Positions 24,344 to 31,739 of a DNA stretch of 64,000 bases are shown here, piece by piece (within the stretch, counting starts at the first letter, position 1; each line of letters opens with the position of its first letter). The stretch is from Phaeodactylibacter luteus (lineage in GTDB: Bacteria > Bacteroidota > Bacteroidia > Chitinophagales > Saprospiraceae). The DNA is taken from contig NZ_VOOR01000012.1 in the NCBI RefSeq assembly GCF_007993045.1, positions 1-64,000 on the forward strand, written 5' to 3'. Made by a program: the position numbers and the translations under genes. The notes below the pieces were generated by a model, which saw only the letters and a program-made list of their open reading frames with translations, did not search any database and was not told the DNA's origin.

Positions 24344-27300
24344 ATGCCAGATTTCGTTCACTTACATTGCCATACCCAGTATTCATTGCTCGACGGGGCC
24401 ACTGAGATCGGGGCCATGATGGATAAGGCCGCCCGAGATGGGCAGCAGGGCGTAGCTTTGACCGACCACGGGAATATGTTCGGGGCGTTCAAATTTGTGG
24501 CAGAGGCCGAAAAGCGCAACCTCAAGCCGATTGTAGGCTGTGAGTTTTACCTGGTGGAAGATCGCCACCGGAAGTCTTTCTCCCGGGCCAAAGGCGAAAA
24601 AGATGTACGCTATCATCAGCTGTTGTTGGCCAAAAACCAAAAAGGGTACGAGAACTTGTCGAAGCTCTGCTCCCTAGGCTTCATCGAAGGGCAGTACAGC
24701 AAATTCCCCAGGATTGACAAAGAGCTGTTGGTGCAGCATACAGAAGGGGTGATTGCTACAAGCTGCTGCATAGGTGCTGAAATCCCGCAGGCCATTATGC
24801 AGGGCGACCTGGAAAAAGCCGAGAAGATGGTCAAGTGGTGGCTGGAAGTGTTCGGGGAGGATTTTTATATAGAACTGCAACGCCACCGTGGGCTGGAAAA
24901 TATCGATGGCCTTGGCATCAGCCAAGAAGACATCAATCAGCAGCTGCTGGTTTATGCCCGAAAGTACAATATCAAGGCCATTTGTACCAATGACTCCCAT
25001 TACTTAGAGGAGGATGACTACATCCCCCACGACATCCTGCTGTGTATCAATACCAACAGCCAGGTCGATCAGGAAAAGCGCTTCCGGTTCCCAAGCTCTG
25101 ACTTCTTCTTCAAGACACAGGATCAGATGAACGGCCTGTTCCGGGATGTGCCCGAAGCAGTGGACAATACGATGGACATTTTCCACAAAATTGACCACCT
25201 CAAGTTGGCCCGGGACATCCTCCTGCCTGCTTTCCCTATGCCGGAGGGCTTCAAAACACAGGACGACTACCTTCGCCATCTGACGTACGAGGGGGCGAAA
25301 CGACGATATGGCACCATTACCCCAGAGATCAAGGAACGGTTGGACTTTGAGCTTTCCGTTATCGCAAATTCCGGCTACCCTGGCTACTTCCTTATTGTAC
25401 AAGACTTCACCACTACGGCCCGGCAGATGGGCGTGTCCGTAGGCCCTGGGCGGGGGTCCGCCGCCGGTTCTGCAGTCGCGTACTGTATTGGGATCACCAA
25501 CGTAGACCCCATCAAATATGACCTGCTGTTCGAAAGGTTCCTCAACCCCGAGCGGGTATCTATGCCAGATATCGATATCGACTTTGACGATGAGGGGCGG
25601 CAGAAAGTCATTGATTATGTGATTGACAAATACGGGCAGAACCAAGTCGCCCAAATTGTCACCTATGGCACTATGGCCGCGAAAATGTCCTTGCGGGATG
25701 TGGGGCGGGTGCTCAACGTGCCCCTGCCTGAAGTAGACCGGGTGGCCAAAATTTTCCCCGCTCACCTGAAGGCTACCCTCAAAAAGGTACTGGCAGACGG
25801 CGATGTGGACAGCAAACTGAAAGGGGCGCTTAATAGCGAAGAACTGGAAAAGGCTTATCAGTTTAGGCAATTGGCGGAAGCCCCGGATCAGATAGGGGAG
25901 ATGATACGTACAGCGCAAAAGCTAGAGGGCTCTGTCCGAAATACAGGCATACACGCCTGCGGTGTCGTTATCACCCCCGATGAGATCACCAAATACGTAC
26001 CGGTCAAAGCAGATACAGAAACCGGCATGCTCGTTTCCCAGTTTGACAACAGCGTAGCGGAAGACGCGGGCCTGTTGAAGATGGACTTCTTGGGGCTCAA
26101 AACGCTGACCATCATCAAAAAAGCGGTGGAAATGGTGGAGCGCAACCACGGTGTCAAGCTAGATATGGACGAGGTCCCGCTCGAAGACCCGCCTACTTAC
26201 GAGCTCTTTCAGCGGGGCGAGACAGTAGCCATTTTCCAGTATGAGTCGCCGGGCATGCAAAAGTACATGAAGGAGCTTGTCCCTTCCACTTTTGAGGACC
26301 TTATCGCCATGAACGCCCTGTACCGCCCTGGCCCGCTTGAGTATATCCCGGAGTTCATTGACCGTAAGCACGGCCGCAAGCCGGTCATTTACGATCTTGA
26401 TGCTATGCAGGAGTACCTGGAGGAGACCTACGGGATCACGGTTTACCAGGAGCAGGTGATGCTGCTTTCGCAAAAACTGGCAGGCTTTACCAAAGGCCAG
26501 GCAGATATGTTGCGCAAGGGCATGGGCAAGAAGAAAAAGAAAATCATTGACGAGCTCCACCCCAAGTTTATCGAGGGCGGCATGGAGCGCGGGCACGATA
26601 AAGAGAAGCTCGAAAAAATTTGGAAGGATTGGGAGGCCTTTGCCTCTTATGCCTTCAATAAGTCGCACTCCACCTGCTATGCTTTCGTCGCTTTTCAGAC
26701 GGCTTACCTCAAGGCGCACTATCCGCCAGAGTTTATGGCCAGCGTACTCACCAATAACCGGAGCGACATCAGCAAGGTCACCTTCTTCCTGCAGGAGTGC
26801 AAGCGGATGGGGCTTAGCGTGCTCGGCCCTAGTGTCAATGAGTCGGAAGCCGACTTTTCGGTGGATAAAGAGGGCAACATCCGTTTTGGCCTGACAGCCC
26901 TGAAAGGGGTAGGGGAAGGCCCTGTGGAGGCTATCCTGGAGGAGCGTCAGGCCAACGGGCCATACGAAAGCCTGTTCGATATGATGCGCCGGCTCAACTT
27001 GCGGGCAGTGAATAAGAAAGTGTTGGAGAGCCTCGCATTAGGTGGTGCGTTCGACTGCTTTGAAGGGGCCCACCGGGCGCAGTACTTCGCCCCTTCCGAA
27101 AAGTTCGATAGCCTGTTGGAGCATGCGCTGCGCTACGGGAACGCCTATCAGTCTCAAAAAGCACAAGCGGTCAATTCCCTTTTTGGCGATACGGATGAAG
27201 TGATGATCCCGGAGCCTGACGTGCCGGCTTGCGAGCCCTGGCCGCTGGTGGAGCAGCTCAACAACGAGAAAGGAGTAACGGGCATTTTCATCAGCGGGCA

Positions 27301-27877
27301 TCCACTGGACGACTACAAAATGGAGATTGATAATTTCATCAATTGCACGCTCGATGAGGTTGAAAAGCACCAAAACCGGCCTGCTCTCAATATCGCTGGC
27401 ATGGTAATACAGGCCCGGCACATGATCAGCAAGAACGGCAACGGATGGGGCATATTCGAGCTGCAAGATTATCGGAGCACCCTGGAGTTCAAGTTGTTTG
27501 GGGAAGATTACCAAAAGTTCAAACACCTGCTCGAACTGGGCAAAGCCCTGTTCCTTACCGTCGGCTGGCAAAAAAGCTGGCGGGGCGAAAGCATGGAGGT
27601 CAAAGTGAAGGAGGTGCGCCTGCTGGAAGGGGTGGCTGAGAATATGACGGACGCCATCACCTTGAAAATACCGGTGGAGCAGCTGTCTATGGAGTTGATA
27701 GAAGCGGTAGACGAAGCCTGTGCGGCTCACGCTGGCCCGCATAGCCTACGCATGGAGCTCATAGACCGCACCAAGCGGCTGAAGCTGCTCATGAAAGCCA
27801 AGGAGAGGAAAGTAAATGCCGCCAATGGCTTTATCTCTGCGGTGGAAAAGCTGGGGCTGGATTACACCCTCAATTAG
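24344..27877 (+). CDS. dnaE: DNA polymerase III alpha subunit
   Basis: This is the replicative polymerase catalytic subunit of 1177 residues. The N-terminal PHP domain keeps its metal ligands (HLHCH, TDHGN, GCEFY, NDSHY), so a proofreading-type activity is possible, unlike the inactivated E. coli domain. The C-family polymerase core shows VGPGRGSAAGSAVAYCIGI and the catalytic aspartates in MPDIDIDFDD. The fingers, the helix-hairpin-helix region (LKGVGEGPVEAIL) and a C-terminal OB-fold (NIAGMVIQARHMISKNG) follow. The ATG at 24344 (MPDFVHLHCHTQYSLLDG) is chosen over an ATG 15 codons upstream, because the family begins right at this strand. It is monocistronic and convergent with mscL, with a shared terminator between them. 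Confidence 0.98.
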   Translation: MPDFVHLHCHTQYSLLDGATEIGAMMDKAARDGQQGVALTDHGNMFGAFKFVAEAEKRNLKPIVGCEFYLVEDRHRKSFSRAKGEKDVRYHQLLLAKNQKGYENLSKLCSLGFIEGQYSKFPRIDKELLVQHTEGVIATSCCIGAEIPQAIMQGDLEKAEKMVKWWLEVFGEDFYIELQRHRGLENIDGLGISQEDINQQLLVYARKYNIKAICTNDSHYLEEDDYIPHDILLCINTNSQVDQEKRFRFPSSDFFFKTQDQMNGLFRDVPEAVDNTMDIFHKIDHLKLARDILLPAFPMPEGFKTQDDYLRHLTYEGAKRRYGTITPEIKERLDFELSVIANSGYPGYFLIVQDFTTTARQMGVSVGPGRGSAAGSAVAYCIGITNVDPIKYDLLFERFLNPERVSMPDIDIDFDDEGRQKVIDYVIDKYGQNQVAQIVTYGTMAAKMSLRDVGRVLNVPLPEVDRVAKIFPAHLKATLKKVLADGDVDSKLKGALNSEELEKAYQFRQLAEAPDQIGEMIRTAQKLEGSVRNTGIHACGVVITPDEITKYVPVKADTETGMLVSQFDNSVAEDAGLLKMDFLGLKTLTIIKKAVEMVERNHGVKLDMDEVPLEDPPTYELFQRGETVAIFQYESPGMQKYMKELVPSTFEDLIAMNALYRPGPLEYIPEFIDRKHGRKPVIYDLDAMQEYLEETYGITVYQEQVMLLSQKLAGFTKGQADMLRKGMGKKKKKIIDELHPKFIEGGMERGHDKEKLEKIWKDWEAFASYAFNKSHSTCYAFVAFQTAYLKAHYPPEFMASVLTNNRSDISKVTFFLQECKRMGLSVLGPSVNESEADFSVDKEGNIRFGLTALKGVGEGPVEAILEERQANGPYESLFDMMRRLNLRAVNKKVLESLALGGAFDCFEGAHRAQYFAPSEKFDSLLEHALRYGNAYQSQKAQAVNSLFGDTDEVMIPEPDVPACEPWPLVEQLNNEKGVTGIFISGHPLDDYKMEIDNFINCTLDEVEKHQNRPALNIAGMVIQARHMISKNGNGWGIFELQDYRSTLEFKLFGEDYQKFKHLLELGKALFLTVGWQKSWRGESMEVKVKEVRLLEGVAENMTDAITLKIPVEQLSMELIEAVDEACAAHAGPHSLRMELIDRTKRLKLLMKAKERKVNAANGFISAVEKLGLDYTLN

Positions 27878-27906
27878 CAACGTTTACAGGCTGCCCAAAG
27901 GCATTG

Positions 27907-27930
27907 GGCGGGCGCCGTTCAGCGCCCGCC
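27907..27930. terminator. Bidirectional terminator between dnaE and mscL
   Basis: A perfect 9-bp G+C stem (ggcgggcgc / gcgcccgcc) with a 6-base loop lies in the 62-bp gap between the two convergent genes. T-rich sequence follows only weakly on either side. Confidence 0.65.
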
Positions 27931-27939
27931 TATGTTGTC

Positions 27940-28365
27940 TTAGCCCTGCTGCTGCTTTAGCAGGTCACGGATTTCTGCCAAGAGCTCTTCCTGTGTAGGC
28001 CCTTTGGGCGGTGCAGGCTTGGCTTCCTCTTCCTTCTTTTTCTCGGTCAGTTTGTTGTACGAACGCACGACCATGAAAAGGACGAAGGCTATGATAAGGA
28101 AATCGATAACCCGCTGTATGAATATGCCATAGCGGATAGCAACCTCTTCCTGTACCACTTCCCCTGCGTCATTGACTATCCCTTCTTGTAAAACGAGGGC
28201 CAGTTGGCTGAACTCCACCTCGCCGAGCAGGAGCCCGATAGGGGGCATGAGGACATCCTTGTTGAAAGAAACAACAATAGCGCTGAACGCCCCGGCAACA
28301 ATGACAGCAACTGCAAGGTCCAGCACATTGCCTTTCATGATAAAAGCTTTGAACTCTTTCCACAT
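27940..28365 (-). CDS. mscL: Large-conductance mechanosensitive channel MscL
   Basis: MscL is a homopentameric inner-membrane channel that opens under membrane tension during hypo-osmotic shock. The 141-residue protein has the N-terminal amphipathic helix and TM1 with the pore constriction (KEFKAFIMKGNVLDLAVAVIVAGAFSAIVVSF). A periplasmic loop follows, then TM2 (YGIFIQRVIDFLIIAFVLFMVV), and a charged C-terminal helix bundle (KKKEEEAKPAPPKGPTQEELLAEIRDLL). The loop of about 30 residues between the helices is acidic. The length is typical. It is a single gene with its own promoter region in 28366-28549. Confidence 0.97.
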   Translation of the reverse strand: MWKEFKAFIMKGNVLDLAVAVIVAGAFSAIVVSFNKDVLMPPIGLLLGEVEFSQLALVLQEGIVNDAGEVVQEEVAIRYGIFIQRVIDFLIIAFVLFMVVRSYNKLTEKKKEEEAKPAPPKGPTQEELLAEIRDLLKQQQG

Positions 28366-28549
28366 AGTCTTATAGGTTTTTTGTTGTCTAAAAGTAAGGA
28401 ATTTTGGTGGGTCTCAGCTTAGAGACGCACACCCTGCCAATCGGTAACCGTGCCAATTGATATTTTATTGGAGGGGCATCGTTATATGGTGAACAAAACC
28501 GCCTGCTAACCACTTTAATAGTAAAGCTATTTCATTAAAATGCTTTGCT

Positions 28550-29347
28550 ATGAAAAATTACTTGTTTTTATATATTCCTGTTTGCTTATTAATAGGTTAT
28601 GTCTCCCTGAATGGACAGGTTAGCCCAGGGCAGTCAAGCCGGGTTTTTGTAAAAACCAGCAGCGTGACCTGGGCAGATGGGCTTGGGCGCCACCTTGCCG
28701 CAGGGGACGCCTACCTACAGCGCGGGCAGTCGGAGCTGGCTTTGGAAGCCTACGATTATGCCGTGGCCAATTGGCCCAATATGGCAGAGCCTCTTATCAA
28801 GCGGGCTTTAGCAAAATACCATCTCGGCAGGGTGGCAGCTGCACGGGCCGATTATCAGCAGGCACAGCGCATTAGCCCGGAAGTCAGCCGTTTGTATGGT
28901 TTTGGCAGTGCTGTCAACCGCTTGGAGGTCTTAGCCTTCGAGCCCGATGAGCTCCTTCAGCGGTTGATACAATCGCCTGGCCAGGCCCCACAGGAGGAGG
29001 TCGTGCGCCTACTGCAGGAAAGCATGGCCCTGAAGTCGAAGGGGGAAGTGCCAAGGGCTTTGTCTGATATAGACCGCGCGATCCGTCTGTCGGATAGCCC
29101 GGATGCAGCCCTCTATAAGATGAAAGGCAATTTAGAACTGCTGCTCGGGCGCCACCTAGAGGCCGAGTCGAGCTACTCCCGGGCCATCTCCCTAGCGCCC
29201 GCTTTCGCTCAGGCGTATTACAACCGGGGCCTCAACCGCCTATTGCTCTACGATCACAGCGGGGCTTGCGCAGACTTCGCGCAGAGCGTACAGCTCGGCT
29301 ATGTGCCGGAGTACCGCACGGAAAACCCTTGGTCCTGCCCTATGTAA
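28550..29347 (+). CDS. Secreted tetratricopeptide-repeat protein
   Basis: The 265-residue protein has an N-terminal signal peptide (MKNYLFLYIPVCLLIGYVSLNGQ) and TPR units. These are at about residues 47-115 (AGDAYLQRGQSELALEAYDYAVANWPNMAEPLIKRALAKYHLGRVAAARADYQQAQRI) and 155-250 (LKSKGEVPRALSDIDRAI, LLLGRHLEAESSYSRAISLAPAFAQAYYNRGLNRL). TPRs form scaffolds for protein partners, and no enzymatic domain is present. It is probably periplasmic. It is followed by 283 bp without a gene and then the prohibitin-family gene on the same strand. A functional link between the two cannot be shown from sequence. Confidence 0.8.
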   Translation: MKNYLFLYIPVCLLIGYVSLNGQVSPGQSSRVFVKTSSVTWADGLGRHLAAGDAYLQRGQSELALEAYDYAVANWPNMAEPLIKRALAKYHLGRVAAARADYQQAQRISPEVSRLYGFGSAVNRLEVLAFEPDELLQRLIQSPGQAPQEEVVRLLQESMALKSKGEVPRALSDIDRAIRLSDSPDAALYKMKGNLELLLGRHLEAESSYSRAISLAPAFAQAYYNRGLNRLLLYDHSGACADFAQSVQLGYVPEYRTENPWSCPM

Positions 29348-29559
29348 GGGCTTGATGCCCGCCAGGCACAGGCTGCCTGCTTTCGCGAACCAGATTGCGC
29401 CTTGTTTGTCTTTTGAATGATGTTAGCTGCCTGTTGCACAAGGGGGCTAGCGCCTGTAGCCAATGTTTTCCTGCAGGCCTCAAACCTTTGCCTCAATGGG
29501 AGCTTGCCAAATACTGATTATTGATGAAAACGGCTTCGTTCCTGGCCGTTCCCATGGCT

Positions 29560-29610
29560 CTTCCTGTGCGGGGAGGCACGGGAAGGGCATACGGCAAAAG
29601 CCGCATTTTT
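29560..29610 (+). other. Two consecutive hairpins upstream of the prohibitin-family gene
   Basis: The first is a 10-bp stem with one G-T pair (cttcctgtgc / gcacgggaag, 29560-29585). The second is a small cggc-aaaa-gccg hairpin (29592-29603) followed by cattttt. The pair ends 20 bases before the start codon and could be an attenuator or the 3' end of a short transcript. Confidence 0.35.
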
Positions 29611-29630
29611 AAGCCTTAAACTAAAATGCT

Positions 29631-30443
29631 ATGAAGAGTTTTCTGTATGCCCTCGTGGGCCTGATGTTATCTTCTCTGGCCATGAGCTGCACCGTTGTCA
29701 AGCAGGGCGAGGTGGGCGTAAAGCGCACTTTTGGCCGCTATGCCGACCGGCCTTACACCGAAGGGCTGCGTGCCTTCAACCCTTTTACTTCGGTGATTGT
29801 CAAGGTGCCTGTACAGACAGAGAATATGGAGGTTTCCCTGAATCTGCCTTCAAAAGAAGGGCTAAACATCCGGGCGGATATTTCCATACTGTACAACCTG
29901 CAGCCGAGCAAAGCGCCGGATATCCTGCGCGAGATCGGGCGGAGCTATGAAGCGAACGTCATCCTCCCTGTTTTCCGGTCCACTGTGGCAGATGTCACAG
30001 CCCGCTACTTTGCCAAAGATATGCACACTGGGCAGCGGGCGATCATAGAGGAGGCCATCAAAACCCAGATGGGCGGCTTGCTGAAAGATAGGGGGATCAT
30101 CATCGAAGCCGTGCTCATCAAGAGCATTCAGCTGCCGGCCAATTTGGCGCGTGCCATAGAGGAAAAACTGGAAGCAGAGCAGCGTGCGCTGAGGATGGAG
30201 TTTGTCCTGCAAGAAGCGCAACAGGAGGCGCAGCGCCGCCGGATCGAAGCCGAAGGCGTAAGGGACGCACAAAACATCATCTCTCAGGGGCTAGACCCCA
30301 ACCTCCTGCAGTTCAAGTCGATAGAGGCCTTCCTTGAGCTGGCCAAATCGCCCAACACCAAAGTCATTATCACAGATGGCGATATGCCCATGCTGATGGA
30401 TCTACAGGATACCAATGTCCGGCAGAGTGGTATCCGCGATTGA
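29631..30443 (+). CDS. Prohibitin-family (SPFH/Band 7) lipoprotein
   Basis: This SPFH-domain protein of 270 residues belongs to the prohibitin family (KQGEVGVKRTFGRYADRPYTEGLRAFNPF, VPVQTENMEVSLNLPSKEGLNIRADISILYN, and the coiled coil AIEEKLEAEQRALRMEFVLQEAQQEAQRRRIEAEG). Prohibitins form ring-shaped membrane scaffolds that control membrane proteases. Here the N-terminus is not a plain membrane anchor but a lipoprotein signal peptide with a lipobox (SSLAMSC, Cys20), which would tether the ring by lipid on the periplasmic side. The end NTKVIITDGDMPMLMDL is typical of the family. A strong terminator follows, so it is a single gene. Confidence 0.88.
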   Translation: MKSFLYALVGLMLSSLAMSCTVVKQGEVGVKRTFGRYADRPYTEGLRAFNPFTSVIVKVPVQTENMEVSLNLPSKEGLNIRADISILYNLQPSKAPDILREIGRSYEANVILPVFRSTVADVTARYFAKDMHTGQRAIIEEAIKTQMGGLLKDRGIIIEAVLIKSIQLPANLARAIEEKLEAEQRALRMEFVLQEAQQEAQRRRIEAEGVRDAQNIISQGLDPNLLQFKSIEAFLELAKSPNTKVIITDGDMPMLMDLQDTNVRQSGIRD

Positions 30444-30486
30444 TCCCCCTTTGCTAACAAGCTGCAACAATAGTAATCAGTCTGAG

Positions 30487-30524
30487 CCCGGGTGCTTGCC
30501 TGCTTTGCAGGGCGCCCGGGTTTT
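30487..30524 (+). terminator. Intrinsic terminator of the prohibitin-family gene
   Basis: A 9-bp stem with one wobble (cccgggtgc / gcgcccggg) encloses an inner cctg/cagg hairpin and is followed by tttt. It lies 44 bases after the stop codon. Confidence 0.75.
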
Positions 30525-30726
30525 GTGTGCTTGGCGCAAAATGCTACGCCTAAGCAAGGGTTTGCCTTTGTCTTGCCGGCTTTGTTGTGCTTGATTTTTA
30601 AATTGGGGTTTGCGTTTTTTTTGTTTTTTTATATCGAGGTTTAATTTTTTATAGAAATTATTTGCTTTTTGAAGGGGGGGGGTAAATTGCAGCATTGTTA
30701 ACCTTTAGACCCTTTATTTTATAAAA

Positions 30727-30921
30727 GTGTTATTTTCGTTATTATTGGCAATGTTTGCATGGGGCGCTCTGCCTGCTTTAGACGGAGGCGGGCAGCCCGA
30801 TTGGTTCATTTTTGTAGATGAATGCGGCAACGTCGAAGTGTACGATGATGGCTGCAATGGTGCGGTCCAAGTATACGATGAAGCTACGGGCAGCTCCATC
30901 ATCTACGGGCGCCAATGCTAA
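30727..30921 (+). CDS. Small secreted protein, unknown function
   Basis: I do not recognise a family. The 64-residue product has a hydrophobic signal-like N-terminus (LFSLLLAMFAWGALPA). An acidic, aromatic mature part follows (DGGGQPDWFIFVDECGNVEVYDDGCNGAVQVYDEATGSSIIYG) with three cysteines. The start is odd: the only in-frame conventional start is a GTG, which leaves no basic residue at the N-terminus. Two codons upstream an ATA followed by AAA-GTG would give the classic Met-Lys-Val start if it were ATG. The gene follows an unusually A+T-rich stretch (30590-30726) and lies 79 bp before the GLPGLI gene on the same strand. Confidence 0.55.
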   Translation: MLFSLLLAMFAWGALPALDGGGQPDWFIFVDECGNVEVYDDGCNGAVQVYDEATGSSIIYGRQC

Positions 30922-31000
30922 GAGATGCTATATTAGACCTACTACCTTAAGGTGGGGGAGGAAGCCTCCCTCATCCTGTCAGCACCTAAATCTAGACCTG

Positions 31001-31681
31001 ATGAACAAGCCCATTGTATTATTTTATTTGCTGTTCTGCAGCTTCCTGTCCCAAGGGCAGGCTTTAGAAGTTTCCTATCAGTACCAGAAATCCCTTCCGG
31101 CTGAGGCTTTAGCCAAGCTTTCGGCCTTAGGCCCCGGAGGCCTTATGGCAACGAAAGCCCCTACCGTTGCACTATTGTACTTAGAAGGGCAGCGGAGCGA
31201 TTGTTTCTTTCTTCCAATGGATACCCTTATCGGCAATGTGCCAGTCAGGAGCGGGCTCAATACCTCGTTGCATTACTTTAAGGACCGCGCTCAGCGCAGG
31301 CTGTACAGGAGCGATCAGAAGAACACGCCTCATATTGGCACAGACGAGCCGCTGCAGCCGCTGAATACCTGGCAGCTGCGCCCCGACCTGCCTGCTAAGC
31401 GCATATTGGGCTATTCTTGTCAGGCTGCAAGCATGGCCACCGGAGGAGGGGAGACCCTTGCCTGGTATGCCCCACAGTTGCCTTACCCCGACGGCCCACT
31501 GTGGTACGCGCTCTTGCCGGGCTTGATTTTAGCGGTAGAAACGCCAACAGCTAGCATTGAAGCCACCCGGATCAAGCGGCTGAAGGCCCTGCCGGCGGGC
31601 CATACGCTAGACTATTCGCCGGATGAGGTAGTCCCGCTTTCTGAGCATAAAGACATGATGCTCCGGGCAAGCACCTATTGA
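31001..31681 (+). CDS. GLPGLI-family protein
   Basis: This is a secreted Bacteroidota protein of the GLPGLI family (Porph_ging), 226 residues long. It has a signal peptide (MNKPIVLFYLLFCSFLSQGQ), a beta-rich body with SYQYQKSLPAE at the start and ILGYSCQAASMATGGGETLAWYAPQLP, and the family signature PLWYALLPGLILAVE (the canonical GLPGLI reads LLPGLI here). The ATG at 31001 was chosen; an open frame further upstream lacks a signal peptide. The next gene, 58 bp downstream, is an outer-membrane barrel of the kind normally encoded after GLPGLI proteins, so the pair likely forms one envelope system. Its biochemical role is unknown. Confidence 0.88.
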   Translation: MNKPIVLFYLLFCSFLSQGQALEVSYQYQKSLPAEALAKLSALGPGGLMATKAPTVALLYLEGQRSDCFFLPMDTLIGNVPVRSGLNTSLHYFKDRAQRRLYRSDQKNTPHIGTDEPLQPLNTWQLRPDLPAKRILGYSCQAASMATGGGETLAWYAPQLPYPDGPLWYALLPGLILAVETPTASIEATRIKRLKALPAGHTLDYSPDEVVPLSEHKDMMLRASTY

Positions 31682-31739
31682 TATGCTTTGCTTTGCATTG
31701 CGCACATCGTGGGGGGATGGCCGAAAGGCACAGGCTTGC

